DNA from: Aegilops tauschii subsp. strangulata
Taxonomy: Eukaryota; Streptophyta; Magnoliopsida; Poales; Poaceae
DNA length: 64,000 nt
Direction: 5' to 3'
Assembly: GCF_002575655.3 (NCBI RefSeq)
Contig: NC_053035.3
Location: 90,855,322 to 90,919,321, forward strand
The notes beneath the pieces were generated by a model. That model was not told where the DNA came from. It was given only the letters and a program-made list of their open reading frames with translations, and searched no databases. Of the stretch, positions 11,637 to 22,041 are shown in pieces. The position numbers were made by a program, and so were the translations under genes. Numbering within the stretch: position 1 is the first letter of the stretch; each line of letters starts with the position of its first letter.

Positions 11637-12485
11637 GGGATAATTAGATTTATGCCCCTAGTTGTGTCCCACTCGTCTGTTTTACCCCTAATTCCCAAAA
11701 GTCACCGGTTCTGTCCAAATCACTTTACTCCTCTTATGCTTTTGCCCTTTGACCGTTTGACCGTCAGTTTGAAAACTTCATAACTAATTCATACTAAATC
11801 AGAAAAATGCAAATAAGATACCAAAATGTTCAGAAAAACATCACCTATAAGTCAGTGTCATTTGCATTCATGAAAAAAGTGTTCGAAAGTGCCCATCCGA
11901 GTTTTAGCTCTTATGCTACCACCATGAATAGTAAAATCTAAAAAAGTTCAAAAAAATTCAAAAATAATTTGGCGGCAAAGAATGACAAATGTTTTAAGTG
12001 CCTGCCAAGTTTCATTAGGGAATAACATTCGTGGGTGCCGCGGCAAAAAAAACAATCAGCACTCCAAAATAGATTTTTTTCCCATGACTTCCACAAATGT
12101 CGTTCCCTAATGAAACTTGGCAAGTACTTAGAACACTTGTCGTTCTTTGCCACCATTTTTTTTGAATTTTTTTGAATTTTTTAGAGTTTACTATTCATGG
12201 TGGTATCAAAAGAGCTAAAACTCGGATGTGCACTTTCCAACACTTTTTTCATGAATGCAAATGACACTGACATATAGGTGATGTTTTTCTGAACATTTTG
12301 GTATCTTATTTGCATTTTTTTAATATTGTATGAATTAGTTATGAAGTTTTCAAACTGACGGTCAAACGGTCAAAGGGCAAAAGCATAAGAGGATCAAAGT
12401 GACTTGGACAGAACCGGTGACTTTTGGGAATTAGGGGTAAAACAGACAAGTGGGACACAACTAGGGGCATAAATCTAATTATCCC
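11637..12485. mobile_element. Mutator-type foldback element (long-TIR MITE)
   Basis: An 849-bp near-palindrome. The left end begins GGGATAATTAGATTTATGCC and the right end is its reverse complement. The arms of about 390 bp stay paired inward to a short central loop near 12020-12080. The 9-bp TSD TTTATAAAA is at 11628-11636 and 12486-12494, the length expected for Mutator-like transposons. There is no coding capacity. Inside a retrotransposon transcript it would fold into a long hairpin, a likely small-RNA source. Confidence 0.92.
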
Positions 12486-12494
12486 TTTATAAAA

Positions 12495-15172
12495 ATAATG
12501 TGCCAAGGTTTGCCTTTAGGATGTTTACAATGCTTGTTGGTTTGTGCGGTGCAGGACAGAAACTTTGGCTGTAGTGAACGATTTTACATTTTTTACTTGA
12601 ACATCAAATGGTTCTAAAACTTTTTGCACTGTCTTTATATACAAATTGTTTATTTTTCCTAATTTTTGCAGAATTTTTCAAGTATCAGAAGTATGGTGAA
12701 TGTTCAGATTATTACAGACTGTTCTGTTTTAGACAGATTCTGTTTTTGATGCATAGTTTGCTTGTTTTGATGAAACTATCAATTTATATCAGTGGATTAA
12801 GCCATGAAAAAGTTATATTACAGTAGCTACAATGCCAAAACAAAATATGAATTGGTTTTCAACAGTACTTAGAGTAGTGATTTGCTTTATTATACTAACG
12901 GATCTTACCGAGTTTTCTGTTGAAGTTTTGTGTGGATGAAGTGTTCGAAGATCGAGGAGGTCTCGATATGAGGAGAAGAAGGAGAGGCAAGGGCTCAAGC
13001 TTGGGGATTCCGAAGGCACCCCAAGTAAATATTCAAGGAGACTCAAGCGTCTAAGCTTGGGGATGCCCCAGAAGGCATCCCATCTTTCTTCAACAAGTAT
13101 CGGTATGTTTTCGGATTCGTTTCGTTCATGCGATATGTGCAATCTTGGAGCGTCTTTTGCACTTAGTTTTCATTTTTCTTTTATGCACCATGCTGGTATG
13201 AGATATTCCTTGGTTGATTTATAGAATGCTCATTGCACTTCACTTATATCTTTTGAGTATGGCTTTATAGAATGCTTCATGTGCTTCACTTATATCATTT
13301 GAAGTTTGGATTGCCTGTTTCTCTTTACATAGAAAACCGCCATTTGTAGAATACTCTTTTGCTTCACTTATATTTGTTAGAGCATGGGCATATATTTTGT
13401 AGAAATAATTAAACTCTCTTGCTTCACTTATATCTATTTAGAGAGCTGACAGGAACTGGTCATTCACATGGTTAGGCATAAAATCCTACATAAAACTTGT
13501 AGATCACTGAATATGATATGTTTGATTCCTTGCAATAGTTTTGCGATATAAAGATGGTGATATTAGAGTCATGCTAGTGGGTAGTTGTGGATTAGTAGAA
13601 ATACTTGTGTTGAGGTTTGTGATTCCCGTAGCATGCACGTATGGTGAACCGTTATGTAACAAAGTCGGAGCATGAGGTATTTATTGATTGTCTTCCTTAT
13701 GAGTGGCGGTCGGGGACGAGCGATGGTCTTTTCCTACCAATCTATCCCCCTAGGGGCATGCATAGTAATACTTTGCTTGGAGGGCTAATAAACTTTTGCA
13801 ATAAGTATATGAGTTCTTTATGACTAATGTGAGTCCATGGATTATACACACTCTCACCCTTCCATCATTGCTAGTCTCTTCGGTACCGTGCATTGCCCTT
13901 TCTCACCTCGACAGTTGGTGCAAACTTCGCCGGTGCATCCAAACCCCGTGATACGATACTCTTTATCACACATAAACCTCCTTATATCTTCCTCAAAACA
14001 GCCACCATACCTACCTATCATGGCATTTCCATAGCCATTCCGAGATATATTGCCATGCAACTTCCATCATCATCATCATCATATACATGACTTGAGCATT
14101 TATTGTCATATTGCTTTGCATGATCGTAAGATAGCTAGCATGATGTTTTCATGGCTTGTCCGTTTTTTGATGTCATTGCTACGCTAGATCATTGCACATC
14201 CGGTACACCGCCGGAGGCATTCATATAGAGTCATATCTTTGTTCTAGTATCGAGTTGTAAGTAAATAAAAGTGTGATGATCATCATTATTAGAACATTGT
14301 CCCATGTGAGGTTTTCAAAATAAAAGAGGCCAAAGAAGCCCACCAAAAAAAGAGAAAATAAAAAAAAATGAGAGAAAAAGAGAGAAGGGGCAATGTTACT
14401 ATCCTTTTACCACACTTGTGCTTCAAAGTAGCACCATGTTCTTCATATAGAGAGTCTCTTGAGTTATCACTTTCATCTACTAGTGGGAATTTTCATTATA
14501 GAACTTGGCTTGTATATTCCAATGATGGGCTTCCTCAAATGCTCGAGGTCTTCATGAGCAAGCAAGTTGGATGCACACCCACTTAGTTTCCAGTTTGAGC
14601 TTTCATACACTTATAGCTCTAGTGCATCCGTTGCATGGCAATCCCTACTCCTCACATTGACATCAATTGATGGGCATCTCCATAGCCCGTTGATTAGCCG
14701 CGTCGATGTGAGACTTTCTCCTTTTTGTCTTCTCCACACAACCTCCATCATCATATGCTATTCCACCTATAGTGCTATGTCCATGGCTTGCGCTCATGTA
14801 TTGCGTGAGGGTTGAAAAGGCTGAAGCACGTTAAAAAGTATGAACCAATTGCTCGGCTTGTCATCGGGGTTGTGCATGATTTGAATGCTTTGTGTGGTGA
14901 AGATGGAGCATAGCCAGACTATATGATTTTGTAGGGATAACTTTCTTTGGCCATGTTATTTTGAAAAGACATGATTGCTTTATTAGTAGGTTTGAAGTAT
15001 TATTGTCTTAATGTCAAATGATAGAATATTGCTCTAAAACACTCGTGTCTTAATATTCATGCCATGATTAGATTATGTGATCAAGATTATGCTAGGTAGC
15101 ATTCCACATCAAAATTATCTTTTTTTATCATTTACCTACTCGAGGACGAGCATGAATTAAGCTTGGGGATGC
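12495..15172 (+). other. Non-coding internal region and polypurine tract of the retrotransposon
   Basis: No convincing ORF. It holds blocks found in reverse orientation in the 28362-35681 and 56310-58435 elements: an ACAGATTCTG block (12650-12790), a paired AAGCTTGGGGATGCC block (about 13050) and several copies of GCTTCACTTATATC (13220-13440). The polypurine tract AGCTTGGGGATGC abuts the 3' LTR at 15173. Confidence 0.7.
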
Positions 15173-16690
15173 TGATACGTCTCCATCGTATCTATAATTT
15201 TTGATTGTTCCATGCCAATATTATACAACTTTCATATACTTTTTGGCAACTTTTATACTATTTTTGGGACTAACATATTGATCCAGTGCCCAGTGCCAGT
15301 TCCTGTTTGTTGCATGTTTTATGTTTCGCAGAAACCCCATATCAAACGGAATCCAAATGGGATAAAAACGGACGGAGAATATTTTTGGAATATTTGGAGA
15401 ATATGGGAAGAAGAATCAACGCGAGACGGTGCCCGAGGGGGCCACGAGGCAGGGGGCGCGCCTGCCCCCCTCGTGGGCCCCCCGTAAGGCGGTTGCTGCT
15501 CTTCTTTGGCCGCAAGAAAGCTAATTTTCGAAAAAAAATCTCGGCGAAGGTTTCAATCCAATCGGAGTTACGGATCTCCATACATATACGAAACGTTGAA
15601 AGGGCAGAACACGAGAACGCAGAAACAGAGAGAGACAGAGAGACAGATCCAATCTCGGAGGGGCTCTCGCCCCTCCCATGCCATGGAGGCCAAGGACCAG
15701 AGGGGAAACCCTTCTCCCACCTAGGGAGAAGGTCAAGGAAGAAGAAGAAGAAGGGGCCCCCTCTCCCCCTCTCTTCCGGTGGCGCCGGAACGCTGCCGTG
15801 GCCACCATCATCATCAGCGCCATCTTCACCAACACCTCCGCCATCTTCACCAACATTTCCATCACCTTCCCCCCTCTATCTACAGCGGTCCACTCTCCCG
15901 CAACCCGCTGTACCCTCTACTTGAACATGGTGCTTTATGCTTCATATTATTATCCTATGATGTGTTGCCATCCTATGATGTCTGAGTAGATTTTCGTTGT
16001 CCTATCGGTGGTTGATGAATTGCTATGATTGATTTAATTTGCTTGTGGTTATGTTGCTGTCCTTTGGTGCCCATCATATGAGCGCGCGCGTGGATCACAC
16101 CATAGGGTTAGTTGTATGTTGATAGGACTATGTATTGGAGGGCAAGAGTGACAGAAGCTTCAACCTAGCATAGAAATTGATGCATACGGAATTGAAGGGG
16201 GACCAATATATCTTAATGCTATGGTTGGGTTTTACCTTAATGAACGTTAGTAGTTGCGGACGCTTGCTAATAGTTCCAATCATAAGTGCATAGAATTCCA
16301 AGTCAGGGATGACATGCTAGCAGTGGCCTCTCCCACATAAAACTTGTTATCGGTCTAGTAAAGTAGTCAATTGCTTAGGGACAATTTCGCATCTCCTACC
16401 ACCACTTTTCCACACTCACTATATTTACTTTATTGTGTTTTTATCTAAACAGCCCCTACTTTTTATTTATGCGCTCTTTATTATCTTGCAAGCCTATCCG
16501 AAAACACCTACAAAGTACTTCTAGTTTGATACTTGTTCTAGGTAAAGCGAACGTTAAGCGTGCGTAGAGTTGTATCGGTGGTCGATAGAACTTGAGGGAA
16601 TATTTGTTCTACCTTTAGCTCCTCGTTGGGTTCGACACTCTTACTTATGGAAAGAGGCTACAATTCATCCCCTATACTTGTGGATTATCA
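15173..16690 (+). repeat. 3' LTR
   Basis: 1518 bp and collinear with 8363-9879; it differs by scattered substitutions and 1-3-bp gaps. It ends in TTATCA directly before the second GTCCG. Confidence 0.92.
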
Positions 16691-17188
16691 GTCCGCTACC
16701 ACGGCGCGGCGGCTAGGCTCAATTTCCCCTTCGGCACACGTCCGGTCCACCTCGTTCCGTCGGAGCCAGGGGTGGTGAGCTCGGCTATGGCGCGGGAGGA
16801 CCGCGAGGCATGGGAGCATCTCGAGGCCGAGGCCGCCGACGAGGCCTACATGCAGGAGCTCCACCGGCAGCACCCGGAGCTCGTGGAGGCGGAGCGGGCG
16901 ATCTTTGCCGGTGCGGAGGGTTGCGAGGTTATCGCGCTCTCCTCCGATGACGAGGTCGAAGGCAGCAAGGACGACGGCGAGGTTATCGCGCTCTCCTCTG
17001 ATGACGAGGTCGAAGGTGGCGGCGCGGAGGGCGTCGAGGTGGGCCCCCAGGACGAGGAGATCGATGTCGACGAGTGGAGGAGTGCCTTCCCCAACGACCC
17101 CGACGACGGTACTGGCCCGGACCCAGCTCGCGGCACACCGTACATGACAAGGAAGGATTGGCTCGACCTCTACTTGGACCGAAAGTAG

Positions 17189-17790
17189 TTTAGCTTAGTT
17201 TAAATTTATGTTTTATGTTCGGTTATGCAAAACTATCTATGTTTATGTTTGAATGCATGCTACTTTCGGTTGAACCTGCTTTGAACTTGATCAAATTGAA
17301 CTTTACAACCTTAAGTTTAGGGGATCGACTAGAAAAGGCCAAAAATTGCTGGAGTATATATATATATATATCCACTAAGGGTTTTAGTCCTTTAAATTTT
17401 TAAGGATTGCCTAGAGATGTCCTTATGACTTGTTTATTTCAGTTCTTCACAATGTGATGCGCTATATGTGCAACTATTTGCTGTGCAGTTCAATTTCATC
17501 AATAACAGTTTCAACAATACCACTATGAATTGCGATATTTGGTTGTTGTTAAGGATATTGCAGTTAACTTGCCTTTTCGTTTTTTAATTGTTGTTTAGCA
17601 ACATGCATTGTACTGAATGACTAAATATGCAATCCCAGGCTACATAGCAACAAGGAAGAGTGTTACCTTAATGTTCTGATGATGTCTAGATATACACGTA
17701 ATAAAATGTTATATAATGGGATGGATGGAATGTTGTACTACATCATTTTCAATTGTTGTTTAGCTTCTAATATTAACTTGGTGCTTTTAG
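17189..17790. other. 3' flank of the AP2 gene and unassigned CACTA sequence
   Basis: AT-rich, with a TA dinucleotide run near 17356. It probably contains the captured 3' UTR of the AP2-like gene and then intron sequence of the next captured fragment. No ORF is supported. Confidence 0.35.
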
Positions 17791-18171
17791 GTACATATAT
17801 CATTGCCAAAGATCCACACTTCGACCCTTTCTGCGCATGGGGTAATGAGATATTCATGAACCAGCATCAAGTGAGGAAACTGATAAAGATTGTTACTAAA
17901 ATGGGTCAAAAGATGACAATCGAACTATTTGTTTACACTTTATGCAAGACAACAGTGAACTGCAGGATGGTAAGTAAGAACCCTATAGCCTTCTTTTTAC
18001 TGCCTGTAATTAGTTGTGTTAGATGACAATATCTGAATCTTTTTTCTTTTGTAGTGGATCCTGAAGCAGTTTACTCAAGATTACCTCTCAAACTACATGA
18101 TTGGCGGCCGGCCATCACAAGGGGTTGGACTAGAGTCCTGCATGCCTTCTGCATATAGGAGAGCACAATAG
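17791..18171 (+). pseudogene. Captured spliced gene fragment of unknown family
   Basis: Two exons are suggested. Exon A, 17791-17969, follows GTGCTTTTAG and ends before GTAAGT; exon B, 18055-18171, follows CTTTTGTAG and ends in TAG. The phase matches across the junction. The deduced peptide includes DPHFDPFCAWGNEIF, then a basic helical part (QVRKLIKIVTKMGQKM), and after the junction WILKQFTQDYLSNYM. The 5' exons are missing. I do not recognise the family; the layout vaguely resembles small plant DNA-binding domains, but I cannot support that. Confidence 0.45.
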
Positions 18172-18423
18172 GGCCATTCCGCTTCAGCTTGTTCAGCAAC
18201 TGGAATGTCTGTCGCCTCTTTCTTTACCATCTATAATAGTACAAGTATAGAACCCTGGTACATCATTCTTTATTTGGTGCTTCTGTAATTTTTAAACATA
18301 TGTACCTGTGAATCGAATAATGCATTGGTTGTTTGAACCTGATGGATATGAATAAAGCTATAGCCTACTTTCAAGTTTAAATTAGGTACAATTTTAAATA
18401 GCAGCAATTAAATTAGGGCGAAA

Positions 18424-18993
18424 TTACGTTGTGCAGGTCATTACGGCACACACGGTTGGTAAAACACAAACGTTTGCGATATACACCATAATCCGAGACG
18501 GTTCACAGAGAGGAAACGTGTGCAAGCATGCACACAGTTGCCGTTCTCAACGCGTGTGTGATGTCAGACACTATCACATACGGTGCGGGAAAACTAAATG
18601 TGTGTGATTGTCTACCTATCGTACACGGTTTATAATCATGAAATGTTTGTGATGTGCCAGGCATCGTAAATCTCCCGTGCCTGGAATCTGCCTAAAATCT
18701 GCCTGGAAAGCTCTGGTGCCTAGAATCTGCCTGGTTTTAGGCAGAACCACAAAACTCCGACTGCGATGGCAATGCGAGCACAAACGAGTAGCAAGGATGA
18801 AGCGTTTGGGATATTCGAGATATCGGAAACGGTTATATAGGGACAACTGTATGCATCAAGGCTCCCTATCCCCGACGGTTTCTGGGTCATGTGGGAAGGA
18901 CCTCCTATCGCCCACACTCACTTGGCGATGGTTCCAAATGCCATCGCGGAAAGGGGTAAAAAACCGTTTGTTTAGGACCGACGCGCACCAGTG
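18424..18993. repeat. CACTA right subterminal repeats and terminus
   Basis: Repeated words ACGGTT, AACGTTTGCGAT and GTGTGTGAT occur in both orientations, echoing the left end. The stretch also contains three imperfect copies of a CTGGAATCTGCCT-type motif at about 18678-18735. It ends GCGCACCAGTG. Confidence 0.7.
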
Positions 18994-18996
18994 ATA

Positions 18997-19999
18997 TCTT
19001 TTCATTCTATTTTATGCTGTCACCAACTTTTCTTTCAACTGCTCCAACATTTGTCTTTTAGCTGTTAGAAAATCTTGTGCCTCCTCATCTTATGGTCTAG
19101 GAATATCCAACTCAGTTATCAATGGAGGTGGGAAACCATAATGTGCTTGGAATGGAGACATCTTTAGGGCAGTGTGGTAAGTGGAGTTGTACCAATATTC
19201 TGCCAAAGATAACCAAGAAAGCTACTTTTTAGGTTCAGTAGTAGTCATGCATTTGAGATAAATTTCCAAGCATTGATTAACCCTCTCTGCCGGGCCATCT
19301 GTTTGGGGGTGATATGTTATACTGTATCTTAATTCCACCTTCAGAGCAGAGAAGATATCTTTCCACAGCTTGCTAGTGAAATTTCTGTCGCTGTCAGAGA
19401 TTATGAGCTTTGGAGGGCCATGTAATCTGATAATGTGATCCACAAATGCTTGAGCCACTTTCAACACAGTATAGGGGTGAGATAATGGTATAAAATGTGA
19501 GTATTTAGTAAACCTATCTACCACCACCGCGATCACTTCCTTGCCTTGAGAGTTGGGCAACCCTCAATGAAATCCATTGATATGTGTTGCCATGCCATGT
19601 CTGCTACATGTAGAGGTTCTAGCAAACCAGGTTGTAAACAATTTTCATGCTTAGCTCTCTGGCAGATAGGGCAAGCTACAATAAAATTTCAACCTCTGTT
19701 TTTAACCCATTCCAATGGAAAATACTTTTAACTCTGTGATATGTAGCTCTCATTATTGAATGTACACCCACTGGAGAGCTATGCAGAGTTATTGGCAGTT
19801 GGTTTCTCAATTCAGGGTCATTGCCAACCACTACTTTCCCTTTATATCTGATAATGCCAGCCTTCATAGTATACTCAGAGGGAATATTTGGCTTTTGAAG
19901 TAGCAGTTGTTCCATTAGTTCCTTGTGTATTGTGTCTTTCTGATGTCTCTCTATCAAATCTTGAGCCCACACATGGGTAGGAGCAAAAATGGCCATCAA
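18997..19999 (-). pseudogene. Gypsy integrase, interrupted by the CACTA
   Basis: Minus strand. 19676-19999 carries the integrase N-terminal region with an HSSPVGVHS-type zinc-binding segment and a GLKTEVE motif. 19222-19560 carries the core with D, D and E motifs: VVVDRFTKYSHF, IISDSDRNFTS and ERVNQCLE. Downstream sequence around HYGFPPP ends at RMKRY at 18997, where the CACTA begins; the domain resumes at 279. Stop codons and frameshifts occur near 19085, 19040 and between the two ORFs. Confidence 0.85.
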
Positions 20000-20032
20000 G
20001 CAGGTAATACTCTAGAAAGAGCATCAACAACT

Positions 20033-21302
20033 CTATTTGTTGTCCCCCTTTTTGTACTGGATCTTGAAGTTGAACTCCAAAAGTTTCATCATCAACTTGT
20101 GTTGCACCCCTTCAGGAATCTTATGGTTTGTAATGCATTTCAAGGACTGCTGGTCTGTCTTGATCAGTAATTCATTTCCATTTCCAAGTAAGTAGTGTCT
20201 CCATTTCTTCAAAGCTTCCAAAATGGCCAATGCTTCTTTCTCATATGTGGACATAACATCATTTCTAGGACACAGTGAAGAGCTATAATATGCAGTTGGT
20301 TTGCCTTGTTGCATTAATACAACTCCAATTCCCTTGCCCGGTGCACCAGTTTCCAACACAAACGGCTGAGAAATTTTTGGTAAAGCTAAGACATGGGCTA
20401 AAATCAGAGCTTCCTGCAGTTGTGCAAAGGCTACATCATGTTCATTTTTCCAAGAAAAAAATGTCTTTATTAAGGAGGTCATGTAATGGTCTGCAAATAA
20501 GACCATAATCTTTAATGAATCGCCTATAATACCCTTCCAAGCCTAAGAAACCTCTCAACTTAGTGACACTATCTGGTGTTGGCCATTGAGCAATTGCAGA
20601 TATCTTTTGTGGGTCAGTTGCCACTCCTTCAGCAGATATGGCATGTACCAGATACTCTACTTGTTGCACAGGAAACATACATTTTGATAGTTTAGCAAAC
20701 AACTTGTTGTCTCTCAAAACTTGCAACACAATGTTCAGGTGTTCTATATTTTCCTTCAGATCTTTGTTGTATACTAAGATATCATCAAAGAATACCAACA
20801 CAAAAATTCTCAGATATGGACCAAATATCTTGTTCATTAATGCTTGGAATGTACCAGGAGCATTGGGCAGTCCAAATTGCATTACCAAGTATTCAAAATG
20901 GCCTAAAAAAGTTTTGAAAGCAGTTTTGTGTATGTCTTCAGGGTGCATTCTTATCTGGTGATAGCCTGACCTCAAATCTAGTTTGGAAAAGTACTTAGCC
21001 CCATGCACCTCATCCAAAATATCTTCTATGACAGGTATGGGAAATTTATTTTTGATTGTCAATGCATTTAACCTCCTAAAATCAGTACACAACCTCTTGG
21101 AACTGTCCTTCTTTCTGACCAAGATCACTGGAGCTGCATATGGACTTTGACTATGTCTTATCAAATGAGCAGCTAAGAACTTGTTGATTTGATCTTCCAT
21201 TTCCTTTTTTGGTGCTGAGGCACTCTGTATGGTCTCACTTGTGAAGGTGTAGCTCCTGGAATTAAAGGAATAGTATGCATATTCCATCAGTAGCTTTTGC
21301 AC
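20033..21302 (-). pseudogene. Gypsy reverse transcriptase and RNase H
   Basis: 20442-21302 holds a nearly whole reverse transcriptase domain. Visible motifs are RKKDSSKRLCTDFRRLN, KLDLRSGYHQIRM, FGLPNAPGTFQALMN and the catalytic FFDDILVY. 20033-20506 continues in another frame with the RNase H domain (YEKEALAILEALKKWRHYLLG and KTDQQSLK). In RNase H the usual ETDAS segment reads ETGAP, so a catalytic aspartate is lost. A frameshift separates the two near 20450-20500. Not functional. Confidence 0.88.
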
Positions 21303-21435
21303 TTGGGGAGGAGTTTAAAAACCCTCAGGAGCATTCATGATTATGTTATGTACCTGTAATAAAAACCCTTCCACTCCTTTGTCCAAGAGTTTGTTCATTT
21401 CCTCAGCTGGAACTTCCTTAACACTCTCCATGGTT

Positions 21436-22041
21436 TTAAAAACTTGCCTTTGTTTCTAATTGTTTGCCCTCTGAAGTGAAACTGAATGTTTTCTTTGGAA
21501 CATCAAAAGAAACTAGACTCACCTTGGAGAACCAATCAAATCCCAATATCACATCATGACTAGGTAGATTAAGAACTTTCAAGTTGTGAGACAACTTAAG
21601 TTTTGCCATTTGAAATTCACAATTGGGAACTACTGAAGTTGATAATAACTTGCTTCCACCAGCCCCCACAATAGTTCTTAGTTTTACTAGCAGTAACTGA
21701 CAACTTGCCTTAACTGCAAAGTCCTGATTTATGAAAGAAGAAGTGTTGCCTGAGTCTAACAATGCTACAGCTCTTTTCCCATTGATGTGTATTACTACTG
21801 TGGGTGTTGGTACGGCGGGTGTTGGTACGGCGGGTGTTAGTACGGCTAGTTGGTTTCCCGTAGCAAAGGCAAAAATAAACATGGCTCGCTCATTTTCTCT
21901 AGTCTTTTCCTGTTGCACCTGCTCCTCACTTTGCATGGAAATTTCCTCAGCTAGTTCTTGTTGTAACATGTGTACATTGGTCACTAATTTACATTTGTGT
22001 CCATGCATCCACTTGTCTCCACATCTCCAACATTCTTTCAC
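21436..22041 (-). pseudogene. Gypsy zinc knuckle and aspartic protease segment
   Basis: It begins with a CCHC-like knuckle CWRCGDKWMHGHKC. A retropepsin-like domain follows with ALLDSGNTSSFI as the active-site strand and HDVILGFDWF near the end. A short TPAVPTPAVPTP repeat lies between them, from a local tandem of the DNA. It reads 201 codons and is open at both ends into neighbouring broken frames. Confidence 0.8.

Larger units (their letters stand above)
8363..16690 (+). mobile_element. Complete non-autonomous LTR retrotransposon (Ty3/gypsy type) inside the AP2 gene
   Basis: The two LTRs (8363-9879, 1517 bp; 15173-16690, 1518 bp) both begin TGATACGTCT and end TTATCA. The TSD GTCCG is at 8358-8362 and 16691-16695. 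The PBS is at 9891, and a purine-rich AAGCTTGGGGATGC lies just before the 3' LTR. The only coding material is a decayed ORF region at 9992-11310; no protease, reverse transcriptase or integrase is visible, so it must have moved with enzymes from a relative. LTR divergence by eye is a few per cent, so it is younger than its CACTA host. It belongs to the same broad group as the 28362-35681 element. Confidence 0.92.
8064..17188 (+). pseudogene. AP2/ERF-like gene captured by the CACTA, split by a retrotransposon
   Basis: The coding parts are 8064-8362 and 16696-17188; removing the retrotransposon and one TSD copy gives an uninterrupted frame of 263 codons. Residues about 55-112 form an AP2 domain: [16 protein letters not shown], then [20 protein letters not shown], then ARLNFP. 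The insertion falls inside this domain, between W/Q/V and Y/H/G. A charged helical region follows (about 130-172), then a duplicated EVIALSSDDEVEG block (about 177-186 and 195-204, a 54-bp DNA period) resembling SUMO-interacting motifs, then an acidic tail ending YLDRK. AP2 domains bind GCC-box or DRE-like DNA. As it stands the first part reads a few codons into the LTR and stops, so full-length protein would need the element removed or spliced out. Confidence 0.8.
283..18993 (+). mobile_element. CACTA (En/Spm) DNA transposon carrying captured gene fragments
   Basis: The left end begins CACTACTGC and the right end, reverse-complemented, begins CACTGGTGC, so the terminal inverted repeats are imperfect but share CACT and a TGC. 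The 3-bp TSD ATA is at 280-282 and 18994-18996. Removing the element and one ATA restores the gypsy integrase frame. Both ends carry short repeated subterminal motifs containing ACGGTT and ACGTTTGCGAT, a typical CACTA feature. The cargo is a DUF295 pseudogene, a Pro/Ala-rich ORF, a 504-bp tandem array, an AP2/ERF-like gene and an unidentified spliced fragment. I see no TnpA or TnpD-like transposase, so it is probably non-autonomous. Without the nested retrotransposon it is about 10.4 kb. Orientation is arbitrary. Confidence 0.85.

Noticed and set aside
283..18993. PIF/Harbinger or Mutator identity for the big DNA transposon
   Set aside because: A 3-bp ATA duplication with CACT termini and subterminal repeats fits CACTA; Harbinger prefers TWA, and Mutator gives 9 bp.
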